DNA of 64,000 bases from Heterohyrax brucei (lineage: Eukaryota; Chordata; Mammalia; Hyracoidea; Procaviidae). The translations under genes and the position numbers were made by a program. The stretch's first letter is position 1. Every line of letters starts with the position of its first letter. This document shows, piece after piece, positions 33,040 through 43,784 of the stretch. Below the pieces are notes generated by a model, which saw only the letters and a list, made by a program, of their open reading frames with translations, was not told the origin of the DNA and made no database searches. The stretch is from positions 64,513,431-64,577,430 of the forward strand of contig CM053146.1 of assembly GCA_028571685.1 (NCBI GenBank), read 5' to 3'.

Positions 33040-34140
33040 AATGAAAGTTGCTGTTAACAAGGGAAAAAAAGAGAGAGAATTGTTTATACCATTTCATTTC
33101 CAAATAAATGACCCATTAGATCCTAAAGGAGCAAAGGGAGGGGGTTGCTTCTTCCTTCCCAGAATGCTGTAACTTTGAGGTTGCTCCGTTCATTTCCCCA
33201 GGAAAGTTAAGAAAGTTAAATGTCTTGTTTTGCTTAGGAAGAAACAGAGGGCAGAATACAGGATTGAAAACTTAATTTCTTTAAAAAGAAAGTTAAACTA
33301 AAGAATAGGGAACGTGAGTTAACCACCTTTACCCAAAGTTTTATGCCTGTAAACTCTGAATTCGGTAGAAATGTACAAGCCAAGCTAAATTAATACGTCG
33401 AGAATTCGAGGATACTAGGAACGCAAAATGAAGAGCAATATGCAAAATAGTCCCGGGATAATAAGCTACTACTGCCCCTTCCATGGGCAGGTTAAACTAG
33501 CTGTAATAATGTTTATGAACTGAGTTAAAATTAAAAAAAAAAGCCATTAAAAAGTTTTTAAGTTATATATGAAAACTGTAAAAAAAATCTTGATAATAGG
33601 TTTTGTTTTTGTTTTAATTTCTGAGCGGTAGGAGAAAAACGCTAATTGCAGGAATTGAACCCTTTTTTAAAAAGCAAGTTAAGACTAGCAGTTCATAGCT
33701 CCATATTCAGAAAACATACGCGGTATGCTGATTGTCTACCCCCAGAACCTTTTCCAACTTTCTCAGTTTTTTACGCTCCCACTTTTTCGCATCCAATTCT
33801 CACCTTCTGCAATCCATCAAGTTAAACTAAATGTAAACTACACCCCCCACTGCCTCCTGCACCCCAGCCCCCAAGAATAGCTTCCTAAAAATTAAGAATT
33901 AAAAGAGTTAAAAGATTTAAACTTGGGAACATTTTATCACCCAAGAAGATACAAAATTTTAAATATAACTGAAGTAGTGCCTTTTCCCCTGAAACACACT
34001 AAATTCTCAAAGGTTATATAATTAAAAAATTGTGTGATATTATTTTCACGATGAAGATCATGTGAAAATTAAGTTAAAGGAGAATAACTTGACCACTATA
34101 TATATTTTGTACTTATATATGCAGATAAATGTATCTTAAA
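33040..34140. other. Repeat-poor flank of the promoter
   Basis: About 1.1 kb without recognisable repeats. Contains several G/C-richer motifs (for example 'gtcccgggataataag' at 33451). No exon pair was recognised on either strand. Confidence 0.4.
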
Positions 34141-34144
34141 AGAT

Positions 34145-34700
34145 GCTATTGTTTTATGTTTCCTCTTCAGCCACAGGCTGTGATTTTAATTGTGCTGGAG
34201 GATCTTCATTAGTATTAACACATGGGGAGATTTCACAAAGCTGCTTCATTAGGAAAAAAAAAAGCTTGGCAGACTCGGTCTTTTTGCATGCACTGAGAAT
34301 GTCAGCCTTACCTCGGTCATTTGTAACATAATAAGTGCAAGTACAATGATTGCAGTGCAGGAGCACTGGGGGAAGGGCAGAAACACTGCCTGTCTAAGGG
34401 GATATCTGAAAAGAAGGCTGCTCATTACATAGTCAAATCTATGCTAAAAATTAGTGAAGATGATGTCTCAGGAGACTGATGCTAAATAAATTAATGTGCT
34501 GATAATGTTTTTAATTATTATTTTTGTAGTAGTTTATTTCATTCTCAGGATTCACATTGAGCAGCAAAGCTGTGCTAGCACTTATTGATTTTTTTTCCCT
34601 GCCACATTCCCGGAATACAGATTTTAATCATTTCACTACACCACACTCAGTAATTTCATTAAAAACTGGAACCTTCCATCCCCAGAAAAGCATTTAATTT
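34145..34700. promoter_or_regulatory. Candidate conserved non-coding element (enhancer-like)
   Basis: A repeat-free segment 1.5-2 kb from the CpG island, dense in motifs typical of deeply conserved regulatory DNA: several TAAT/ATTA homeodomain cores, 'gtgctgataatg', 'cacattcccgg' (TEAD-like CATTCC), 'attgatttttttt'. It has no low-complexity drift and no long conserved reading frame. The opposing short frames at 34143-34366 overlap each other and look incidental. Conservation is a visual impression; no alignment was available. Confidence 0.35.
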
Positions 34701-36735
34701 CAATGATATACAATTTCTATCTTAGCAGCAAACTGTCTGTACAGTAAAAGCTGGCCTAAGGTTCAAATGCATAATTTAATCCTGAGTTTTCCATGCTCTG
34801 CATTCCTTTGAAGCTATAATTTCAGTAACTACCTAATAACTGTAATAAGGACAATAATTCCCTTATAATATATCATTAACTCATATTTAATTAACTCAGA
34901 GGCCAAGCTCTGTACATGTAGGACTGGGTCAATAGTTCTTCAATCTCAAAATTTACTAATAATGCTTCAAAAGAAAAAATACAGTCTACAATACAACCAC
35001 GAGCTCTAGTATTTCGTTATCCCACCCAAAGTAATATGCAAAAAGAGTTAATGGCTTTTTCTACAATGGTGGTCATTACTCAAACAGTATTTTAAAACAT
35101 CTGGAAGTAAACAATGAAATTCACTGATATTTCTGTAGGCAAATAAAGTATTATAATATTAATATTTTAAACAATCCATTACTGATACGTTGCTTATGAT
35201 TTGAGTTACCACTGAAAATATTTAATTTTGAAAGCATTAAGAAAAAAAGGCCTGTATTTATGTTTTTTCATTTACACAAACAATTCTCTTAAAACACTTA
35301 TCTTAACATAGTGGCACATTTGTAATGTGAATAAGAATATATTTTTTACTTAAATATTTAAAGAATATATTTTAAATATTTTAAACTATATCATAAAGTA
35401 TAGTGTGATTTTTGATTCCAATAATATTGGATTAGGAGATGACACTGGTTTTCCAAACTTTGGGTTTCATACGGATATGCAATTTACACTGCTTGACTTT
35501 TAGAGAAGAAATCTGAAAAAAAACTGATAGAATAGCATACATTTATTAATTTAGATTGTAGAAATATGCTCAATCTACAGGGAGAAAAGTATATATGTAA
35601 TGAAAGTGATTAACTGTTACAGAAAAACTAATGAAAAGTTTCGTTCTTCCTGAGTGATATTAGAACTGTAATTCAAAACTTTGATGTATATACGTGTGTG
35701 TTATCTTTTTCAAGTTGAGTCCACATACAATATATTTTGATTTCCTTCTGTTTATAATGAAGTGACAAAAAAGGAGGGCCTTCCAGTCTTCAAAGATTGG
35801 AATAAAAGATAAAAATAGTGATAATGAAGAACTTAATCTTAGTGTCTTTTTAAACACATGTTTAAAGAGTGTATTATCACGTGCTCTTGATGGGAAATAT
35901 TTTTGTGACACTCACAAATATGAAGTTTAATGGAAATAACAAAGTCATTAGTAAATGAAAAATGGATTGTTATCTGAGATGGATTTCTTTATTTCAATAA
36001 AAGCTTTACTTTTTATATTAAAATAGTTTTAAAATAATGTCATTTGGTAATTCAAATATTAATTATCCAACGTAATCTATGCTTGAAAAGTTATCTTTAA
36101 AAATAATGGTAAATTACACATTTTAAACTTGTTTCTTCCAAGTATTTGAAATTTTCTTACCAAAGATAATTTATGCTTAAGTTTTATTTTTTAATAACTC
36201 CGTCCCTTTCTTCATGCTATCATATTTGATTGTCTTAGAGATTATTAGAAGACAGTTGAGAGAGGTAAAAGCAGAAAAAATCATTATTAAAGTTATAATT
36301 TGGATCCCATACTTAGTCTTCTACCCAAGATCATCATTTAAATTACTACTTCCCTATGTAGGAATTGTGAAAGAATAACCAAGCAGATCTTTGCCAGTTT
36401 TACAGATAATTGTAAAATTGTGTCTATATATGACATACAGTAGTCTGCCAGTAATTATGCTATTACGTGGACTAGGTCATGGCACTGTCTTCTGTAAAAC
36501 ATCATCTGTTTTTTAAAACTAAGATGGAATTTCTTAAATAGTCAGATAAATGATGGCTAGATATGTAATTTACTACATGGATATTGGACATGCTTCCTTA
36601 ACAAGTACAGAATTGCTGTGTTCAGAGGACAATGTCTAGGAATGCTAACTACAAAAAAGCAAAATTACAAGAGATCTAGACCAAGCTGGCCACTGTCAAG
36701 TCTTGTTTCTGTTTCAATCAGTGCAAACTAATGAA
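34701..36735. other. AT-rich repeat-poor sequence
   Basis: Two kilobases with no recognisable mobile element. Strong AT-rich patches (35335-35400). Nothing gene-like was seen; the 83-codon minus-strand frame at 35660-35911 lacks family resemblance. Confidence 0.4.
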
Positions 36736-36737
36736 GC

Positions 36738-37540
36738 TTTATTTGTTTCTACTCATTCAGCAAACATCTGAGTGCTTGCTATATGTTATACACTGTGCTA
36801 GATGCTGAGAAAACATGAAAAGCTTACCTTCTGGTTGATGCTGAAAGTGTGAAATTCCCAAGAGATTAGAGACGCATACAAATCACATTATAAAGATACA
36901 AATAATACAGTTATGTGAGAATAAAGAAGATGGGGTTCCAATTCTAAATAGGAGACTAAAAAAGGCTTTATCAAAGAGATGCCATTTCAACTGCATCACA
37001 GAAACTGAGTTTACCAGGCCAAGAAAGAGGAAAGAGGGACTTTTACCTGAAGAAAATCATAACTATAAATGTACAAAGCTCATAGGCCTACTGTCCATTC
37101 AGTCTGAGCAGTGTAGTATAACAGAAATATCTATTATGAAATTTGGAATGAGAAGGATAAAGGCCCAAAAAGGAGTCTGGCCCCCCACATCAAGGTAACA
37201 TGGCTGAATTTATCCTGAGAACCAGTGTAGGTTAGCAAAGGGGTGATACAATCAACCTTGTTTTGAAGGAAGAGTAATTGTGAAAACTGCTAGTGACGGA
37301 CTGAGTATGAAGAGACACTAATCAACACTGAGCCTGCTCCAGCAGTCCATGAGAAACACTGTGCAAGACAGCGGACTGAAGGTTTGCTGCCGGGTATGTT
37401 TCAGGTACAATTTGGCTTCGGTGATCAACTGAAAACAGTTAAGAGGAGGAAGAAGTGGAGGAATAGGGGTAGTTGTACGCAGGAAAGTGGGTAAATGGTA
37501 AAATCATTAAGATCCAGAATACAAAGGGAAAAATCATAAG
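36738..37540 (-). mobile_element. L2 LINE, antisense
   Basis: Starts with 'ctcattcagcaaacatctga', 'tgcttgctatatgttataca', 'ctgtgctagatgctgagaaa', the classic reversed L2 3' motif, and continues with degraded antisense L2 up to 'aagtggaggaatagg'. It marks the right edge of the repeat-poor domain. Confidence 0.7.
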
Positions 37541-37587
37541 GAAGTTTGGAAATACAACTTGAATTTTATAGCCCATTTTTTCTTAAA

Positions 37588-37768
37588 TGTGATTATCAGA
37601 ATCAACTGCAGACCTGTTTCAAAATGTACACACCGAGGTCCAATACGCAGAGACTCACTAAGTTTGGGATAGGGGCTGAGTGTTTTTTGTTTTGTTTTTG
37701 TTTTTCTTAAACTCTACAGGTGCTTCTGATATACACACCTAACTAAGAACACAGCTACAAGTTTGGAA
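37588..37768 (+). mobile_element. MER5-like hAT fragment
   Basis: The order 'gtgattatcagaatcaactg', 'agacctgtttcaaaatgtac', 'gagactcactaagtttggga', 'ctacaggtgcttctgatata' resembles the MER5 non-autonomous hAT element ('aatcacctgg...aggtctggggtggg...caggtgatgctgat'). A GTTTT-rich stretch is inserted in the middle. Confidence 0.55.
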
Positions 37769-38035
37769 AATCAGAAAGGCAAGAAAATTCTGTAAAAGAA
37801 GAGCACTGGGGCAGACACGTTGGATATTAAAACAAAGATTTTACATTTTACAGTTGACAAGTGAATACCAAAAAAAAAAAAAAGATTGAGAAACTGACCC
37901 AAGTACCTATGAAAATTTGTACAGATAAGGGCTGTACCTAAAAGCAGTGAGGAAGAGGTGTATTTTTACATACTTTTTTTAAAAAATAGGTAGTACTGGG
38001 GTGACTGGATAATCATAAGAAAAAGAATAAAATTG

Positions 38036-38430
38036 GGTCTGTGCAATTGATGGCCTGGGGGCTTCAGGGTTCCCCTGGGAGCATGGCCCCTGGCCTTGAT
38101 GCTGCCCCTGTCCATAAATCATAATGAAGGTCAACTTTTCAGTCAGCAATGGACTGGACTTGGCGACACAGAATGATCACATCTTGTGGGAATTTTATGG
38201 TTCTATGCATCTATAGGATATCATCCTGCTGACCTCTTGCTGGAGGAAGGGGAGTGGGTGGAGAGGAGGGGATAGGAGACTGTTGGGATGATAGGTCATG
38301 TGTGGAGTAGAGAAGAGGGGTGTGCTGTCACCGGGCAGGGAGAGCAGTGGGAGCTGCATATAGGTGAGCATATGAATATATATGGGAATGTACATGTTCA
38401 TTCAATCATAATAAAAAAATAAAATGAAAT
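38036..38430 (+). mobile_element. 5'-truncated elephant-type L1 3' end, with target-site duplication
   Basis: Shows the same blocks as the L1 3' UTR at 47395-47790: 'gagcatggcccctggccttg', 'atgctgcccctgtccataaa', 'gctgacctcttgctggagga', 'gagagcagtgggagctgcat', ending in an A-rich tail. Flanks 'aaattgggtctgt' (38029) and 'aaattgggcctgt' (38433) are a 13-base duplication with one difference. Confidence 0.85.
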
Positions 38431-38439
38431 GAAATTGGG

Positions 38440-39375
38440 CCTGTTCCATGAATAAACTTTTTAAAAGATCAGACATGTAAATACAAAATAAAGAACCATG
38501 TAAGTACTAGCAGAAAATGTATGTAAATTTCTCTACAACTGTAGAAAAGGAAAAATTTTATTTAGCAATATCAAATACAGATATAATAATGTACAACACT
38601 GGTAAATATGACTACATAAAATCAAAATATTTTTGTATGCTAAAAAACCACAAGCAAAGCAAAAGAAACATGGAAAAATATTTGCATGAGATAATAAAGC
38701 TGTATTTTCTAAAAAAGAAAAAGACAACCTAATAGCCTAATGAAAAGAGATATGAACGTGCATTTTACAGAAAAAAGAAATGCAAATATGCCTTAAATAA
38801 AAACATACTCAACCTTGCTCATAGTAAGAGACATGCAAATTGAGAATTACTGAGATACTACTTCTCATCCACCAGATTGGCAAAACTCTAATTTCACAAC
38901 AGTCTGTTGGTGGGAAAGACATACAAAGTCTAGTAGTATCTAGCAAAGTCACATATATTTATTTTTGACCAGCAAATCAGTTTCAAGAATCTAACACTAA
39001 CAAAAATATGAAAAGAGTTATATATGAAGTTATTCACTGATATAACAAAAATCTGGAAATAAACCATTCATCAAAGGAAATTAACAATGGTAAGTATACA
39101 AAGTAGAGTAAGATGCAATTGTAAAAAATGAATGAGAAATACATGTAGTATATAGTACTTAAACATAATGTTCAGTATGTAGTATGCCTCCATTCATCTA
39201 TATATATGCCTATTTTTTTAATTAAAGAATAAGTCAAAATGTTAAAAAACATTACCTATAAAGGCAGGAAAGGAATACGATAGTCAAAGAGTTGTAGGTA
39301 GGTTTGTCATAAAACTTGCTTTATAGATGTGACTTTGGAACCACGTAATAATAAAACTAAAATTTTTTAAAAGCA
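38440..39375 (+). mobile_element. Old L1 (L1M-type) ORF2 C-terminus and 3' UTR
   Basis: 'catgagataataaagctgta', 'caaccttgctcatagtaaga', 'gacatgcaaattgagaatta', 'ctgagatactacttctcatc', 'accagattggcaaaactcta', 'ctgttggtgggaaagaca' follow the L1 ORF2 C-terminal order. The frame is destroyed. The truncated young L1 at 38036 probably landed in it. Confidence 0.7.
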
Positions 39376-40490
39376 GTTCCATAAAAATGAAAGATAAATG
39401 AAATAAATGAACTTAACTGTATAAGGATTTTGGTATAACCACCCAGAGAGGAACTATTCCAAGTGACTTTAAAACAGTAATTTAACAGTATGTTCCTTCA
39501 TAGGCTATAACTAAAGGAAAAGAACTTCAAAGAAACAAAATAACAAGAGCTTAAATTACTACCTATAGCCATATTTTTATGGTATTATTAGTGATGTTGT
39601 TTTAATATTGTAGTATTCAAAGTCTTAGAAAAAGAAAATCAACTGGTATTTTAGAAAAATGAATTTTTGGTGTGGGCAAAAAAAATGGATATAAAATCAA
39701 AAAGTTGCATTAAAACTCAGTGATCTCGAAATTGAGGTGGAAGTATTATAATAAACTCACTACATATTTTACATGCATCTATTCCACTCTAAAACCTAAA
39801 AGAAATGGAGGGAGAGCAGGGAACCAGGGCAATATCAGCAAGTATGTACCTACAGTATCCGGATTATAGACTCTAAACACCATTTGCTCCTGAAAATAAT
39901 TTACTGATAAAACGGTGATACCAGGTGTGGGGCAGGAAGTGTTCAAAATGGAACTAGAAAAACTTTACACCATTAAGCACAGAAACAAAGATTATTGAAA
40001 TTCTGTCAAAAGAACTTAAAAGCCAACTTAAAGAGGCCACCTTGAAGTAGACTGTACTAGCCAAAGACAAGACAATGAGATCATCCCTAAAAATTAACAG
40101 CTACAGGGAACTGAAACACAATAAATGTATTTAAATACATGAGTTCATATGGACACTTAAGGAAAAAAAAGAACAATAATAACAGGAAAAAAATCCACAT
40201 TGTTCACCTTTGAAAAATGCTAGCTCATTATTTTGAAAATCTAAATTAAAAAATAGCAAGAATTTATGTGGATAAGAAATCTGATATTTTGTGTGTGTAT
40301 ATATATGCATATATATATGTAGATACATATGAATGTATCTTACAAGATTTCAACCTAAGATTTCATCTTTTTTTAATAGAAAAACTTCAAATCATTGACC
40401 ATACCTAAGTTTTTGTGATCAGAAATATATGAGTTTCACGGAAGACAAAACAAAGACAGAACATGATACTATCTACTTTATTCAGTAAAT
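39376..40490. other. AT-rich sequence, no clear feature
   Basis: No gene. A TA/CA-rich run occurs at about 40290-40325. Some parts may be old L1 but cannot be assigned. Confidence 0.4.
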
Positions 40491-40982
40491 AAGAAACCTA
40501 CCAATTCAAACACAGCAAAAAGAGGTGTGCGGATCAAGAACTCTACTAAAAGACCAGAAGTGATGGTCAGACAACCTGGAGGGTCCCCTGAGAACATGGC
40601 CCCTAGACTTGCTGCTAGCCCAGAACTGAAATCAGTACTGAAGCCAACACTTCAGACAAAGAATGGACTGGATTTGGGGACACACAGTGATGCATGTGGT
40701 GGTGTGTGTACATTATGGTTTAATACATATATGAGACTGTCCTACTGGTGTCTTTTTAGAGGAGTAAGGAGAGGGTGATGAGGAGGGGACAAGTGTTGAT
40801 TGAGTGGATACAGGAAGTAAAGAGTGAAAAGGAGGAGTATGTTCCCACAGGGTGAGAAGAGCAGATAGAGTTGCAGAGAGGCAGGTATTTGGGATTTTAC
40901 AAGGAAAATTGACTTAGATTGTAAATTTCACTTAAACACAATAAAAAAATTAAAATACAAAAGAAAGAAACTTACCAATTCA
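40491..40982 (+). mobile_element. 5'-truncated L1 3' end with 18-bp target-site duplication
   Basis: The insert has 'ctactaaaagaccagaagtg', 'ccctgagaacatggccccta', 'caaagaatggactggatttg' and a tail 'aaacacaataaaaaaat'. It is flanked by 18-base direct repeats, at 40491-40508 and 40965-40982, that differ at one position (cct/ctt). The 83-codon frame at 40527-40778 is part of this L1 UTR. Confidence 0.88.
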
Positions 40983-41977
40983 TTAAGGCAAATTTACAAA
41001 AAAATATTGAAGTCACATTTCAGGGAAAGTTTCTGAGGCAATTCTATAATAAATGCATAAACATCATTTGTATGGTCTTTCCCATATCAATCCTCCATGA
41101 AAGCCAAGGGTATAACGATGAACATAACTAAGCTGATTGAATTACCTCAATTAACAGACTACTGGTAAAACTGCACAGATCATTACAGCACCACTACAGG
41201 AGAAAGGATGTGCTCAACTTGACCCATAGATTGTGAGAGTGAAATTTTCAGGAATTTTGCAAGATGTGTTAAAATACATTAAAAAAAAAAAAATTGTTGC
41301 TGTTGAGTCAACTCTAATTCGTAGCAACTTTGCATTAAAGTCATTACTAAAAAATAGTTAAAAACTTACAAATAAGTCATAGTAACAAGTACTCAAAATT
41401 CATCACATCTTAGTTTACTATATTATCTATGCTCTTGAGTTTATATCTATAGCAATATGGTAAAAATACTATACAGTGGTGTGTTATTGCCCATCTCTTT
41501 ACAACACCATAATGTCCATCAACAGCCTAAATTAGGCCATGGTGGGAAAGTTTATACCATAGAAATTGACAAGTAATACAAACCAGAGCATGACTCAAAG
41601 TTTTGTTCATAGTGTAGACTCAAGATAGTGATAAAAATGTCAAAAATGTAGATAAAGCAACAGCAAATACAGTTGTATATAGCAGCAAGAAACAAATATT
41701 CTTCCAATATTCAAAGACTAGCATCAGTTTTAGCAAAGAAGTCACTCGTATCATTGACAAAATTTCCAACATATGTTTCTGTTGATTACTTTCATCTTAG
41801 TCATTTACTTAAGCAAAAATGTCAACCAACATTTATATCAGAACAATATTCACTCAACAACTGCAAACATATATAGGCTATGGATAGGACCATGGACATA
41901 AGAGTTTGGCAAAACTTAATTCAAGCCTTGTGTGAGAATCAACTAGCTATTTGGATTTTATAGTAACAGTGAACTGT
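40983..41977. other. Sequence with a short AfroSINE scrap, otherwise unrecognised
   Basis: An A-run at 41280 is followed by 'ttgctgttgagtcaactcta', 'attcgtagcaac', an antisense AfroSINE tail of about 40 bases. Nothing else recognisable. Confidence 0.45.
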
Positions 41978-42492
41978 ATAAGGACTGCCTATTAAGTTCT
42001 TGAATTCATCCTAGAAAAGGTGCTATGTAGGTCACTGCTGAATATCACTATGGTCACCTTTGAAGTACTCCCCTCAGGAAGTTATGCACTGATGCCAATG
42101 CCTAGTCCACCCTTCAGAGCAATTTTGGAATTCTTTTTTCTAGATGGCCATCAGAGCTGTCGTCGTATTACCTTTGACATCTTGAATGTCATCAAATTGT
42201 CTTCCTTTCAAGATTTCCTTTATTTTTGGGTAAGATTCACTGGCAGCCAGATAGGTGAAAAAGGGTGTTCCAATACAATTATTTGTTTACTGGCTAAAAA
42301 TTCCCTCACAGATAACTATACAATTAAGTTCACAAACTTGCCATCGTACCACTGTGCACAACGGCCATTCCAGAAAAGGTTCCAAAATTCCTTTGAAGGG
42401 TGGACTAGGAGCTGGCATTGGTGCATAGCTTCCCAAGGGGACTACTTCGAAGGTGACCGTAGTGATATTCAGCAACGAGGTATGTAGTACTC
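41978..42492 (+). mobile_element. Fold-back mariner-derived element, copy 2
   Basis: Left end 'aggactgcctattaagttct' is a mutated form of the terminal sequence seen at 57170. The left arm (about 42020-42150) and right arm (about 42350-42485) are inverted copies of the same sequence. Because of this, the plus-strand frame at 42020-42487 and the minus-strand frame at 42287-42475 begin with nearly the same peptide (LLNIT.VTFEV and MLNITTVTFEV). The right arm on the plus strand reads like the C-terminus of mariner transposase (FEGWTRSWHWCIAS, DYFEGD). The centre retains unrelated transposase-gene sequence. The right terminal repeat is missing, and it is not a functional gene. Confidence 0.82.
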
Positions 42493-42494
42493 AG

Positions 42495-43110
42495 AACAAT
42501 GAATCAGAACAAGCCAGTCACAAAAGACCACACACTGTGGTTCCATTTATATGCAAATCCAGAATAGAGAAATCTCTAGAGACAGAGAAAAACACTGGTG
42601 ACACAGCAGTTAAGAGCTACTGCTACTAACCAAAAGGTCGGCAGTTCACATCCTCCAGGCACTCCTTGGAAACTCCATGGGATAGATCTATTCTGTCCTA
42701 CAGGGCTGCTATAAGCTGGAATCTATTTAACAGGTACAGATTTGGGTTGATTTTTACAGAGACAGAAAGTAAATTAGTAGTTGCTTAAGGACTAGGGAAA
42801 AGGATGTGGAAGGGAAGTGGTGCCAGGTAAAAAGAAACTAGGTTTCTTTTTTATTTTTTACACATGCAAAAAAGAGAGTTTATCATTTTAGCCTTTTTTA
42901 GCTATATTACTCACTGACATTACTTACACTTATCATGTGGTGCATCTATCACCACTATTCATTTCAAAAATGTTTTCATCCCCCAAAAAGTTGCCCTTTG
43001 GGGTGGTAAGAATGTTTTAAAATTGACTGCAGTGGTAATTGTATATATCCATGAATATATCAAAAAACACTGGAAAAAAGGAAAATGAGTGCTTACTTTT
43101 CTGAGTGTAG
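42495..43110 (+). mobile_element. Old L1 3' UTR, interrupted by AfroSINE
   Basis: 'ccagtcacaaaagaccacac', 'gtggttccatttatatgcaa', 'agacagaaagtaaattagta', 'gttgcttaaggactagggaa', then near 43010 'aagaatgttttaaaattgac' and 'aaaaaacactgg' follow the L1M 3' UTR. A middle stretch (42840-43000) does not fit and may be another insertion. Confidence 0.7.
42585..42756 (+). mobile_element. AfroSINE, sense, nested in old L1 3' UTR
   Basis: 'cactggtgacacagcagtta', 'ggtcggcagttcacatcctc', 'cactccttggaaactccatg', 'ctgctataagctggaatcta', ends T-rich. Flanked by 'agagacagagaa' and 'agagacagaaa', a likely target-site duplication. Confidence 0.92.
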
Positions 43111-43780
43111 ATGGAGAAAGGAGAATGCATATTCTCAATGTGGAAAAATCTCATAGTGATTCAACTTTGTTTACATTACAGTTTTCCTGATAGAGTATCT
43201 TTCACATTAAAATTGATAGCAATTTAGCACTCAAGAATAGTTTCAAACTGTTCAAGGTGTGGAGACATGCCATTTGAGCAAGGCTCTAAAATCATAATAC
43301 TATTTCTCAGGGTTGTGAAGAAATGTTTTTTATCCATGTTTGGTTTCAAAAACATCATATAACTACTTTCTCTTTCAATAGCCAACATACTTCAGGATGG
43401 AAAATCAGAGCTCTATATTCCCTACACATTTATTTTCACAGCACTCGGAAAAATGTATATTCAAGGGACCAAAACTCAAATTATGACCACAATTTTCACC
43501 AGTTCTTTTAACAACTAGTCACAATAAGAGTTCCCATTGTTTATAGACAAGTGTGTTCTGGAAATAATGCAGTGTAGAAATGAATATTAAGGTGCAATCT
43601 CGTTAGTGTAGCAATGTTCTTCCTTTTCCTATAGCTGGTTTTCTGTCAGCTTCCCAATTTCACTTATTCCAGAAAGCTTTGTGACTCACGTAATAGTCAC
43701 TATTCAGAAAATAATCATTATTCAAATTTCTGAAAATTTAGCATTGGTATGGATTTTCAATTATTAAAAAATAAGAAGAA
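43111..43780. other. Sequence without recognisable feature
   Basis: No repeat or exon recognised between an old L1 3' UTR and an L1 ORF2 remnant. Confidence 0.4.
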
Positions 43781-43784
43781 AACA

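Noticed and set aside
42020..42487. 155-codon plus-strand open frame
   Set aside because: It covers the fold-back mariner element: its left half is the antisense of the arm and its right half the sense arm resembling a transposase C-terminus. It is not a functional gene.
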